From Isoetes taiwanensis (lineage: Eukaryota; Streptophyta; Lycopodiopsida; Isoetales; Isoetaceae): a DNA stretch of 64,000 nt. The DNA lies in contig JAJEKV010000139.1 of the NCBI GenBank assembly GCA_021234155.1, positions 1,594,729-1,658,728 of the forward strand. The letters are read 5' to 3'. Below are positions 48,351 through 60,700 of the stretch, piece after piece. Made by a program: the position numbers and the translations under genes. The number at the start of each line of letters is the position of its first letter. The first letter of the stretch is position 1. The notes beneath the pieces were generated by a model. It had not been told where the DNA came from, did no database searches, and saw nothing but the letters and a program-made list of their open reading frames with translations.

Positions 48351-51300
48351 CGTGTTGTTAGATAAGTTTATATTCCCCACGACATCTTGGGTTTGTGGCG
48401 GTGTAGGAGCTTTGGGAGGCCGGTGCCTAAGTCCACGAACAAATTATTGAAGGCTGAATACCAATCCACATGTCATTGTACAAAATGCCTTTATTGATAC
48501 GACGTTGGGCGCGGCGAAACCGGAACGCGTGCGATTATACTCGATATGGTTTGCGGTTGGCACGGTGTTTTAGGAAGTAAACTAATGCCATTAGATAAAA
48601 TGAAGCCACTGACATTTTAGTGCTATTCTTACCGCGTGGCTTGTCTGTGAGCCTGGTTGAGACATTATTCTCAATTGTTTATGTCGACTACTTGAGCATG
48701 GGTTTCGTCATCGAACAAGTTTTGCCGATGAAAAGCGGGTTGATTTTCGATATTTTTTCTTCGCTTTTATCGTAAGCTGCTCCCACTATTTCATCTTTGC
48801 TTGTGACCAGAATGTACTCCTTATGTTAAGATGGACACCCTAAAGTTAACGGTGGATTTGGAAGTGCAAAACACAACAATGCCTCCCTCTTTAGGTTGAA
48901 TTTTTGAAGGTAATACTAGCTTTATTCTTAACCCGGTTTGGAGGGCCATGTTCACAATGTTAACTTAAGGAATTACAATCAAAACTCCCCAGACTTTGGG
49001 CAATCAAAGGAGGTTAGCATACATTCCAGTTAAACCATGTGAATTGACATATCAAGGTTTATCTTCCATCCTCAATATGAAAATGATAGATAACAATATT
49101 AATTGCAGAGACCCACGGGTAGAAGCTTTGTAGTTTGGCATGGAAAGTTTGCCAAAATTACAGTTTATATTCTAAGACCATGAATAGAGCTACTCTCATG
49201 CTTGTTGATTATTTACATTACCTATAGCCCATCGCAAGGTCTTTGTTGTATCTTGAATATTCATTTTTCTTATTACCAATATGGACTTGTTTACCATTTG
49301 CATGTTACAAAACTGACCATAAAAATTTAATTGTAACATGAAACCTGTTTGAGTACCATGGATTTTTATCAATTGAGTTGACTTTGAATCATCATTGTCT
49401 TGCATTTATGGTCTCTCTTGGCTTTCGTTGTTGGGGTTGTGCTCATTGTGTTGAAGGTTGTATTTTTTGTCTGTGCTATTATTTTGTTTTGTATCTCTTT
49501 TGTTTTTTTTTTTGACATTAAGCTTGTCTTTGCATATGTAGATGGTCTCCAATGGGCAGAAAAAATTCGATTGGTGACCTTTAGGCGATGTTGATTACTA
49601 AAGAGCTCTGCGGTTTGTTGGATTTGTTTCAATCATAATTATTCTTTTGTGGTGGTTGATTTAACTCGGTGACCTTTTGTCGACATTCTTGCATTCATGC
49701 CAGCGAGGCTAGATATTGTGCAGGTAATTATAGAGCCATGTCATTTGATTAAATTATGCAATGTAATGCGGTCATTTGAAATTACAATCATGGGTTAGTC
49801 TTGCAACAAGACCATTACTTATCGTTTCAACACTTGGGACAATGTAAAATCTCTTGCTCGAGCATATGAATTTGTCATGGCCTTAGTCCTTTTTCCCAGT
49901 TTCCATCCTTGCTTGGTTTCCCTTTGTATTTGAGTTTCAAGCGGCTTACTATTTAATCAAGCATTTAGTAGAGGATTACCATCAAGGTTCTTCTTTGGAA
50001 GAAAGAAAAAGATGTAAAAAGGACCACGCGGTATGTTTCTAGAAATTATTGTCTTGTACCATATCAACCTTTTTCTAGCGCTTGAGTCCCAAAGGAAGGT
50101 AACATTTGATTGTCGAAGAAGGAAACCCTTGAATGAATGTTGTCTTTTGAGGAAATTATATTGAAAAAGAAGATTACAAGTGTACCAAAATAGGAATACC
50201 TTCATGTGGCTCTCTGCCAAAATATATAAAATTCTTTTGAGGCGAGTCTTTGATTATTTTTCTAGTGGATTTATGAAAACTTTGCTACCTCATTTACGCT
50301 ATTCTAGGCTATGAAATCATCTGCGGCTAGGTTACATATAAAAATGAGTAGAGCTTTTGTGCATCTGTTGTCCGTGATTATACGCTTGTATTTAAATTGG
50401 ATTTCCACCTCGTGTTACTTGTTGATTGTATGATGCATTTCTATGCCGTCATCTGATGCGGCTATTGCGGGGACATGTGCGGGGACATCATGTATTTAGC
50501 GTGTCTTGACATCATGAGTAATGATGAAGCTTTTAGCGATTTTGCATAAATGCAAAAAACCAAAGTACTTTATCAAAGTTTTAAAAGCATGCAATAGAAG
50601 TTGATTTGCAAAAATCATACATTTGGATGATGGTCCATCTAGGAGGACTTTCAATGAGATTATAAGAATAAGGTGGTCATGAAATATGTATTTAGAAATC
50701 TACAATTCTCTCTTTGTTTGATATGCGTTTTATTTTGGCATTACCTTCCGGACGGGCAATCTTCAATCTTGCTTTGTCTCATCTTATCTTTTTTGTAAAG
50801 TATATATTCTAGCAATAGTTTGTATCCTTTGCAACCATTAACATTTGAGATGAAAGTGTTGATGGTTACATTATAATCATTGAGTTGGTCTCTTTGGCCA
50901 CTAGCATTAAAGTTCTAGAAGATTCACATCTAGTTTTTCGGTTCTCCCTTTTGGTTGCCCCTAGGGTGGCAAACCCTTTCCTCGAGTCATACAATGGGAG
51001 ATGTTCCTAAGCTCTTCAAAATAGAAATAATTTTGCTAAAAACATTTTGAATTGCAACAATTCTATAAAGCTTCTTCTTCTTGGGGTCTTAAACTAAATA
51101 GCATGTTCTCAACCATTATGTTTAGAATGGACCAAGATAAAGCAATCTTGTGTAACTTGGGCCTCTTCCATATCAAAGCAAAATTGCCTATTTTGTCAAA
51201 TAATTTATAATGTATAATCTTTCAAAATAGCGATCACGAATGTGCTATAATGGATTTAGTTGCTTACTCTCGTTGCTTGTTCCATTGCTACCAAACTAAT

Positions 51301-51969
51301 CTATATACCTAAGGAACTAGCAATCAACTTCGGAGAAAAAGAAAGATTAAAAATATCAATTTTACAAATGCAACTAGTTTGCTAAATACGATAAGGGAGC
51401 TCTTTGCTTGAAACTCTCATTAGTAGAACTAACACAATTTTGAATTTTTGATGGTGTTAATCACCTCCCAGTTTGAATCGGCATATTTCTAGATGTTGTA
51501 ACAGCGAAAGGGACAATTGTATGTGTTTGCTACATAAAACACGTTTAAACATTTCTAGAACACTCAACTACTCATTTTACATACACAATTCCATGAGGGG
51601 GGCTCGTTAGATGAAGATCTGGGATCTTTAAAAGCGATTATAAGAGTATGGTAGGGGATCTAGTTCAATTAAAAATGCGAGATGGCGGATATAGGTGTAG
51701 GGTTTGAAGTAGAAATTTTGATTTAAATATAGATTGTGAAGATATAACTTCTTTGTTTGATTTAAACCACTTTATCCTCCCTGGCATGTCGGAGGGCAAC
51801 CCTCAGTCGCGGCCTGTTTGTTTTGTTTTAGGTTGAAGTTTTTAAAAAACTTGTTCATGAACCGCGACTCTTTTCTTCACTTTTACATTTTTTTTCTGGG
51901 GCAATGTTGGGAGTGGCAAGTAGTGTTCCATTGAAATTCCTGACCACTAAGCTCTCTTTTCTTGCTAGT
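48351..51969. other. No gene recognised
   Basis: AT-rich degenerate DNA. A copy of the CCCCTAGGG...GGCAAACCC motif lies near 50953, and a GGAGGGCAACCCTC block near 51790 recurs near 63357. Confidence 0.4.
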
Positions 51970-52600
51970 GGGCCTTTAGCCTTTAGGGCCCCCATTATTG
52001 TCGCGATTAATGGGGGTTGGGGCGTTATTATCATCCATCTTGACCACCTTTGGAAGTAGGCGATGTGTGTGGGGCCCCCCTCTCTGAAGAGGCAAAAACC
52101 CATCTCTTGCAACAATATCGGTGTAGAAGCTGTGGACTTTTACCCCCAGGGCCACCGCCAAAGCTTTCGCACCCGCTCAGGTCATTTCAAGTGGCAAGGG
52201 ACACCATTGGGCCTCGAGACCTCAACCCCATACAAAAGCAGGGTTCCACTAGTACCTTGAATAGAGTGCGACTCATAGGCCAATCATACTGACTCCACCT
52301 TGTGGCTATTGTTGCATTGCATAGGGGGTGCCTTCCAACCCTGCTTGGCTTCGTAGCGGATGGAATTGTCAGTTCATGGCTGAGCGGGAACTCCCGCCGA
52401 ATATTTGTAAGTGGGTACCACTTCAACATTTTGCCCATGATAAGTGAGAGTTAGGGCCCTTGTTTGGCATAGGGGCGATATAGAACCACCTTGGTCTTGA
52501 CCAAGTTGTATGTTAATTAGCTGGCAAAATGTGTCAGGGCATCGAGATGGCATTGCATGTCTACGAGTGTGTGAGCGAGGAGGTCCACATCATCAAGCTG
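51970..52600 (-). mobile_element. LINE fragment of the same family as inside the MULE
   Basis: The DNA matches 26500-26960: shared blocks include the GGxCATTTCAAGTGGCAAGGG region, ACCTCAACCCCATAC, TTGTAAGTGGGTACCACTTC (near 52407) and GTCAGGGCATCGAGATGGC (near 52533). Same orientation and same LINE portion (end of RT and C-terminal region). No intact frame. Confidence 0.75.
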
Positions 52601-52623
52601 ATTTTTTATATAAATTCTGTTAT

Positions 52624-53459
52624 TGTTGAATTTTAAAATGTATTGCTAGCTTATTCTTGCTCAATTTATGCTCTAGACTAATTGCATTCAATAATGTAAG
52701 TAGCGACACAATTTCTCAAATCATAACAATGGCTAGTTCAAAGATTAACTTCACCTCAAATCACCTAGTGTGTAATATTTTGAACTTCAACAAATTCAAG
52801 CCTTTTACAAGAGTTCAAATAGCGTCTCGATCGAATATTATCATTTAAATCATTATTAAACCATTGAAGCGTCTCTTTGTAGCTGGGGGATTGACTATAT
52901 CATCGCGTAGCGAGGGGTTGATGGATCCTTGGAGACAACCTTTTACCAAGCAAATCCATCTCACATCAAGCACAAAGCGGTTTTGAGCTTCATTTGCTTC
53001 TATATACATCGTCCGTCGGCGGTTTTGGGATGGGATAAACTTGCTACTCAAAAATGCGTCAATCAATGTTTTATCCAGGGCAAAATCGATTCAAGCGACA
53101 CCGACCATTTTATCCCACGGGAGTTGACTCGGTAGCACCACGACCATTGGTTTAACAATTTCCTTTTCAAATATTGAATAACCATGTGTTTTTGCATGGT
53201 TTACAATGTTCAACTCAATACTTCAACAACTATTTCTTCAAGCCCCCAAGTTCAACCTTGTTTACCTTGATCCATGGTAGCTGGGGAGCCAAGATATGGT
53301 CCCCTAATCCCGATGCTTTTAAATTTTCAATCACCCATGTTTGAGCGCAAACAACGTACAAACATCGTGCTTTGTTCCTATGAGAACTAACATCCACACT
53401 GACCCCTAATTTCATCATTCCCCCTTCCATGTGATATTCCTTGTCATCTGCTTGTAACA
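52624..53459 (-). repeat. Copia 3' LTR (left side, element on - strand)
   Basis: On the + strand it runs from TGTTGAATTTTA to CTTGTAACA. A purine-rich GGAGG lies just outside its inner edge on the - strand, fitting a polypurine tract. Confidence 0.8.
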
Positions 53460-53469
53460 ACCTCCTTAA

Positions 53470-55160
53470 TTCACGAAATCTAGATAATGGTAAAGCTTTT
53501 GTAAGAATATCGCTGGGTTGATGCGATGTGCTAATATAAAGTCAAATGTACCTGATTTTCTTTACCATGTCTCGATAAAGTGAACTTCCATATCAATATG
53601 TTTTGATCTTTCATGTAGAATTGGATTTTTATCATGGCAATACAACTTGTATTGTCACTGCAAATCTTGTTGGTCTATTTGAGGCAAATCCAAATTCTTC
53701 CATGAGTCTCCTTTCCAAATTAATTCTTTTGTCAACAAAGGCTGTAGTTATTGCTTCGGCTTGACCTTAGATAATGCAATGCTCCCTTGCTTCTTGCATT
53801 TCCAAGCAAGCTGGAGCCCCCACCTAATGGGACAACATATCCTGAGTAGATTTTTCGTTTGTCCAAATCCCTCCCGGTCGACATCCACGGTAAGCTTGCA
53901 ATTTACAAAATTAGTCTCACTAAATAGAATACCAAATGCATTGTACCTTTCAAATATTTTAAGATCCTTTTTCTTTGCATTCGGTGTCCTCTTCCGACTT
54001 TATTGTTGTACCCCACAGAGAATGTTAGCGCAAATGCAATATCGGGGCCCTAGTACAATTTGCCACATATGACAAACAACCAATCAAACTCATGTAAGGT
54101 ACTTTCTCCATTTGTTTGCTTTCACTTTCGGTTCTTGGACTCATGTCTGCGCGAGTATTTTATGATCGGTGCCATGGGAGTATATGCCATATTACAATCT
54201 TCCATGTGAAACTTCTTTAGCATATTTTGAATGTGTCCTTGTTGACTTAAAAGCTAATATCTTATGACTTACGTCCTATATCATCAATGCCCATAAATCT
54301 CTTTAATTCCCCAAGATCACTCATTTGAAATCGTTTCTTTTAAATATATTTTGCAATGATTGTTACCTTGGTTCCCTTTGATATCATGATATTTGTCATC
54401 CAACATACAATAATATACCGGTCATCCCCATTTTATATCTGTAAATATTACCATCATAATTAAGCTTCTCAAAACGTGTTCCAATAGGTATCCATCCATA
54501 CACTTATACCATTCCCTAGTTGTTTAAAGCTATACCTTTGCCCTATTTGGCTTCAAACTTTCCCATTTCCTTCTTCAAATCCGGTTGCAGATTTCAAGTA
54601 GATTTCCTCCTCTAATTTAGCATTCAAAATGTTATACTTACATCCATATGATGTATTTCAAAGTCCATCCGGGGCATTAGCAATGGCTGGTAACATTCTC
54701 CAAACTTTATTTTTGCTAATGGTGAGGAATGTTTTCATCAAAATCTTCCCCTTTTTTACGTATAAAGCCTTGTGTAACAAGTGCGGCCTAAATTTCTTTG
54801 TTTTTATCAATCCACGGTTTTATTAGATATATCACTTACTCCCCAACTATATTCTTATTTAGGGGAATATCTACTATTGTATAATGTTTGTTCTTTTGAA
54901 TGCCCCCCATTTCTTCTTCCATAGCTTTTTGCCCATTAGAATCATGAGCAGACCTCAATATAATTTTGAGGTATCTTATCGATCTCAAATGTCGAATATC
55001 AAACAACGTATTAATTTCTCCTTCATTGGATCCTAAACCTTTTACTTTTCCAACTTCAATTACGCCATGTAGTTCTAGACTATGTTTGGCTTCATCTGTA
55101 AAATCATCGAGCTTACGTTGGTTTGGGTTTTCTTTTGGTGCATCCTTTAGCAACTAACGC
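53470..55160 (-). pseudogene. Copia reverse transcriptase and RNase H remnant
   Basis: The segment 54836-55153 reads SNGQKAMEEEMGGIQKNKHY and VDIPLNKNIVGE, the N-terminal Copia RT block. The YVDD catalytic box is near 54395 with a one-base break (tatgttggatgac). Near 53790-53880 are pieces like STSGYVVPLGGGSS, the RNase H region. The enzyme would copy the element RNA into DNA; here it is dead. Confidence 0.75.
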
Positions 55161-55499
55161 CTCTTGATGTCCAATCCTTTGTTCATTTTTGGTTCCACCC
55201 GGAGCTCAACAAACTTATGCATTATTTATTTATTCGATTGATTCACTTAGATCTGCACGCTCAAGCCCTTTAATTTTCTTCTTCACTTATTTGTTGTTTT
55301 GTCTGCTACGTGACACCCTCCTCTTTATTTTCAAATGAATCTTACGTGTTTTATCTTGGGAATCTTTCTATAAAACTCATTCTCATTAAAGATAACATTT
55401 TTGCTAACTATAATTTTTTCTTCTTACTTTGGGGATCATATAATCAAGGCTTTTGAGTTTAAGTTATCCTACTAAGATATGCTATATATGCCCTATCAT

Positions 55500-56330
55500 C
55501 CAATTTTTTTCTTAATTCTTAGGGGACATGTACAAAACACAAACATCCATATGCTTTAATCTGTCATAAGATGGGGACTTACCAGACCAAAGCATCTGGG
55601 GAATAGCACCTTTTAATACTTGAGGAAGGTAGCAAATTTTGAACATAGGCTGCCTTCCTTCGACTTCATCCCACAATAAATTGGGTAACCCGTACTTCCG
55701 CATGGATCTCCTGACATCAAGTAAGGTTACGTTCTTCCTTCGGCTACTCCATTTTGTTGTGGTGAATATATGCATGTTAGTTACTTCTATTTCTATTCTA
55801 TTTGCACAAAAGGCCTTAAATTCATCGGACACATATTCACCCCTATGGACCTTATACATTTTATTTTTCTTCCGGTTTCGGTTTCAGTTTCAGTGAACAA
55901 TTTCAAAGCATCACTTGCTTGGTCCTTTGTTCAAAATATAACACTTGGTTCTTCTGCTTTGAAATCATCAATAAAACTCATGAAATATTTATGTCCCTTA
56001 TACTAGTAACATTTTATAGGGCCCACATAAATGCATTATTATCAAAATCCAAAATACCTTTTGCTCTTTTGTGTGACCTCTTAAAGGGTAATCTTGGTTT
56101 TTCCAAGTTGACAGCCCCCATAAAATTTCCTCTCTCTACTTTGGCGGGGATTAAACCCTTTTTCCCAAGTGCTTCAATCGTTGCGAGAATTCACATACAT
56201 GAATCACGGTATGCCAAAGTTTCATATCACGGTTATTCAATAAGATTAATTTCATGAAGATGCTCAATATTAAATCAAGCAGTTCCAACTCGTTTACCAA
56301 TGAACTTTAATTTACCATTAGAAAAACTTT
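55500..56330 (-). pseudogene. Copia integrase remnant
   Basis: The segment 55512-55859 shows RGEYVSDEFKAFCANRI (core region), then a frame-shifted RKNVTLLDVRRSM and LLWDEVE, typical of Copia integrase. Upstream pieces LWHTVIH...LKHLGKKGLI and KPRLPFKRSHK are the pre-integrase zinc region, and YFMSFIDDF is the first catalytic block, split by frame changes. Confidence 0.75.
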
Positions 56331-57076
56331 ACATTGGATGCATGCGAACAACACTTTGTATCCCAACTGTGTGACACTAGATTGCTCAAATTAAATGCGT
56401 ATCATCACGATAGCATGCCATGCGAAGTCGCTACATTTCACGAGCAAGTGGCCAAATGACTATTATGAGATCTTTTGCCAGCCAAAGCTAATATGCAGTT
56501 GGTTTGTTCATTCCAAGATATTTCGGCTCCCTCAAGATGCGCAACAATAAGTCAAATCTTTTCAAGAAATCGGGTTAAAGTTGTCTTTTTCAAATAACTT
56601 TCGTTTTCCTTAGCTTTGTTTTTCTAGCATATCTATCTGTGAAGAACCCTTTTGTTCATAGTGTTTTATCAAATAATCCACATTTCTTTAGGCTTCATAC
56701 CTCGAAGCTTCAATTTTTAAGGCGGTTCCTACCTTACATGATTATGGCTGAACTTCCCGCGAAATCTTAGCTTCATCTCCTCCTCCCGGAACTCGCGGGG
56801 AGTTTCCACTGCACGAATACCTGACGGTGGTTGAAAGACCACCAGGTATGCACTACTACTAGCATGGAGGACGAACCACACTAGCTAGATGCACTGCATT
56901 TCACGGTATGTCTTGGACTACCATCAATTAGATACCATAGATTTTCAAATTCCAGCCACTTCAAATCTTTCCTTCCGGGTTGAAATCCTCCATCCCCCTT
57001 AAATACTTCAATTGCATTTAATAGATTAGCGCAGGTTTGGTTGTCATGATCACTAGAACTCAAACTCAAATTATCA
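56331..57076 (-). other. Copia gag region, too decayed to read
   Basis: By position this should hold gag and the primer-binding site. I see no readable gag motif; a - strand open stretch at 56881-57120 overlaps the LTR edge. Confidence 0.35.
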
Positions 57077-57797
57077 TGTTGAATTTTAGATGGTCTTTGC
57101 TGGCTTATTCTTGACGTCAATTTGTAACGGTTTGAAGTTGACAGCCAAATGGCGCGGTTGCATGCAATTTCTCAAATTCATAACAATGGCTAGTTCAAAT
57201 GGCGTCTCAATCACCTATTATCCCTTTAAATCATTATTAAACCATTAGGCGATTTACGTAGCTCGAAATTGTTATCAAATAGCGGGGTTGGCCGTCCAGG
57301 ACAACCTTCATTTCATCAGAAGCTCACATCAAGCACACAAACAATTTTGACTTCATTGCTGGCCACTTCCGTCCGTGGTTTGGGGATCGAATAAACTTAC
57401 TCCAGACATCTGTCTATCAATGTTTATCCATGCTCAAAAATCGATTCAAGCGGCACAAACCATTTTTCCATGAGCGATTATTTCGGAATACACCAAAACC
57501 ATTGGTTTGTAATTTCCTTTTCCCAAAATAGTAAAGAGACAACCATGTATCAAACTTTTGCATGGATTCCTGATGTTCAGCTCCAATGCCAGCAACTATT
57601 TCTTCAAGCCCCCAGGTTCAGCTTCTTGTTTACCTTGATCCATGGTAGCACAAAGGAACCAAGATATAGTCCCTAATCCCACGATGCTTTTAGATTTTTG
57701 GTCACCCATGTTTTGAGCGCGACTTAACTTTGTACACAAACTGTTTGTGCTTTTGTTCTACTGAGAACTAATATCACATGACCTAATTTCCTTCAGT
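57077..57797 (-). repeat. Copia 5' LTR (right side), outer end truncated
   Basis: Matches the left LTR through TTCTTCAAGCCCCCA, TTTACCTTGATCCATGGTAG and CTAATTTC; similarity stops near 57797. Confidence 0.8.
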
Positions 57798-60700
57798 TAT
57801 ATAGTACAAAGTAAAAGGTTCTTATTCTTGGTAGAGATCATAGTTTAAAGAAACTGGACTACAAATTTGAACTTTTAGATTCTATTGGTTGATCAATCTA
57901 AAAGGACATGGTTTCAACATGGTGGCAGAAGTAACTATATGTTCCCTCATATGAATTGTAATGGTGGGGCAAAGAAGCCATAATGCTCAACTTGATGTTG
58001 TCGAGGAAGGATGAAGGCCTGAATTAGAAACCATCTGAGCAATGAAGCGGAATAAAATAAGCTTGCTCTATGGTATTCAAAAGCACTTTCCCCGATACAA
58101 TAGCCGTACTTCCAGTTGTTTTAGTCCTGATCCTCATATCTTCCTGACTGCAGCTGATCTTACTCAAGATCTAAAAAAAATTAGAAACTTTATGATTTAC
58201 GGAATTTTCGACACATTATCTGACCATCACTTATGAGTAACAATAAGTAGAAAGGTTAGTTTCCCCTTAAATCCAATGAGCGAAATCAATGCAAAGGTTA
58301 AGCCCACAAGAAATTTGATTTCTTGTAACTCGGTTTAACCTAATGGGGTTTGGGTGGGATCAGTGGTCGTTTGGGCGATGGGTTGTGGGGTGCATCACTA
58401 ACACGTTCGCGATGGTTGAAATAATAGTAGTCTTCTATCAAATCTTCAGGCATATGTCAGGAGTTGACTCCAATTTTTGGAACAACCAGAAGTGTCTATT
58501 GCTTTGTAGATTAACAAACTTGTTATCATAGGACTGGTGCTTTACGCTGACTATATTTCTTGAAAAATTAGATTCTCATTACCGGATAAATTACCATATG
58601 GTATGAAGGCAACCCTATAAGCAATAGCAAATGGGATACAAAGGCACCCTCTGGAGGTGGTGGCCAGTAAAGTCATGCCTTTGAAAATCTGGCGCAAAAA
58701 AAAAAAGATCAGCGGTCCATAAAAAAGTTAGTTATTTAACAAAGAAAGAATTAATGTGAGGGCATATCCTCTTCCACATTATCCTAAGAATGTATTTATT
58801 TGGCTAAAAGTAATAAGGATGATGCAAGTACCATTATTGAACATGTGCATCTTTCACTAATGAGAGCCTTCTTTGGTGCTGTAAGGATTATAATTCAAAA
58901 GTTCATCGCTTGAATTTTGGAGCCCACCTTCAGAATGAAGTCTATGCGTTGAGGCTGCTTGAATGTTAGATGCAACATCTTCAGCGTCTTTTTTCTTTGG
59001 TGGTTGCACGTCTGGAACAGAAGACTTTAGTCTGGGTTTTAATCACTCGCTTATCAGTGGGTAATGCGATGCCAGATGTTGGGCAGGACAGCGTATTGAT
59101 GACTATTTTGATTTGGATGGAATAAATAATATAAAAATAAATAAATTCATCTTCTAAAGATTACCTGGCTCAAGAATACATAAATAGATTTGCAATGTTT
59201 ATTTTGCTCCTATTCCAACGTTTTCATTCAATCATTCAAATGGAATTAATAAATATCCATCTTCAATACTAATTCCAATTTAAAATGAAATTTGGTTGGG
59301 AGTTGATTTTTCCTTTATTTTTAATGCTAAGAATTTTTGTGCAGTGGATATTTCAAGATTTCTAATTTTGTCATAGCTAGCATTCCACATACCATTCACT
59401 AAGTTGTAAGTTACAATTTATATCTTTTACATCTTTGGTATCCAAAGAGTACCCCAGGGCGTCTAGAGATGGGGGAACATAATGCCTAACACTTCATTTG
59501 TGGGTGTGTGATAAACGCTTGTAATAGAAAAGTTACATAATTATACAATTCTCTATGCTAAACAATGCTACAGACAAAGAGATGGTCGATAGTTACTATC
59601 CAAAATACAATAATAGCATATAGACATTCTTCTTAAACGGCATTCATTGTAGATCGAACCATCAGTTGAAACCCTCGATTGTGTGTAATTCTTGGTCTTG
59701 TATTTGTTTAATGACCATAATCCTTCATGATCACGCTTGGAATATACCTATAAAAGAAATAAAGGTGCGAACGGAGTTCAAAAATGGGTAAGTAAGAAAT
59801 CATGTTGTGTTTTCTACCTTTTCGAAGAAAAAAGGAAAGTGAAATTATATTTTTGGGTTTTGCCCACAGGAGACAAACCTTTGTTATAATGGTGTGTGGG
59901 GCATGTAATATCGGTGTAGAACCCAAACCCTTTTGTTTATGTGGGGTGCATATCGGACATCTTGCAGGCATATACTAACATATCTTGAGTGGCCCCCTTC
60001 TTTGTTCTTGCGCATGAAACTCTGGGTCATTGACCCCATTCAGCCCGTGATGGCTGTGGAAATTTCGGCCAGTTCTTCTTCGGCGTGGGAGCGTAATGAA
60101 CACCATTATTGACATTCCTTGTAGATGTCATGGAGTTTGTTGATGGAGGACCGGTTGTGAGAAAACGCCGCCAGATCTTTTAGATCTATCATCTGTCTCA
60201 AAATCTCCATATCGTCGCTTTCATCTATCCACTCATCTGGTTATATTTCGACTTTGGTAATGATTAAGAAGCGCGCAGTTTGCGAGGTTGTTTTCGCTGG
60301 TACAGCTCGCCATTGACTTTACGCTGGAGGTTTGCCGTACCCAATGGGGCGCAAACATGGCTGTGCTATCACGCATCGGTCATTACGAAAATGAAAGATG
60401 GCGTTGCTGAGCAGGGCAGAATCTTGGTTGTTAGTAGTTGATGGAGATATCAAAAATGTTTGTGGCCGGAACAAAGGTCACCGGAAGCGGTTCAATGCAA
60501 ACCAACCGCCCGTTAGCACATATAGCGGGGTAAGTTTGGCGTTTGACTGAGCATTTGGGAATTTTTGTTAGGTTGTGAGTCTACTCGGCATTGTTTTGTA
60601 TTCTTTGTTGGGGTCTTGGCTTCATTTGTAATGTCGGCGTTTGTATGTCACTTGCTATGGTTTGTTTACTTGATATGAATAAAGGCTTTCAGTGCATTTA

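Larger units (their letters stand above)
52624..57797 (-). mobile_element. Ty1/Copia LTR retrotransposon, decayed
   Basis: Two similar flanking repeats (52624-53459 and 57077-57797) enclose - strand coding remnants in Copia order: pre-integrase and integrase (about 55500-56300), reverse transcriptase (54300-55150) and RNase H (53700-53900). Integrase before RT is diagnostic of Copia. All genes are broken. The right LTR lacks about 50 bases at its outer end, so no target-site duplication can be checked. Confidence 0.85.
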
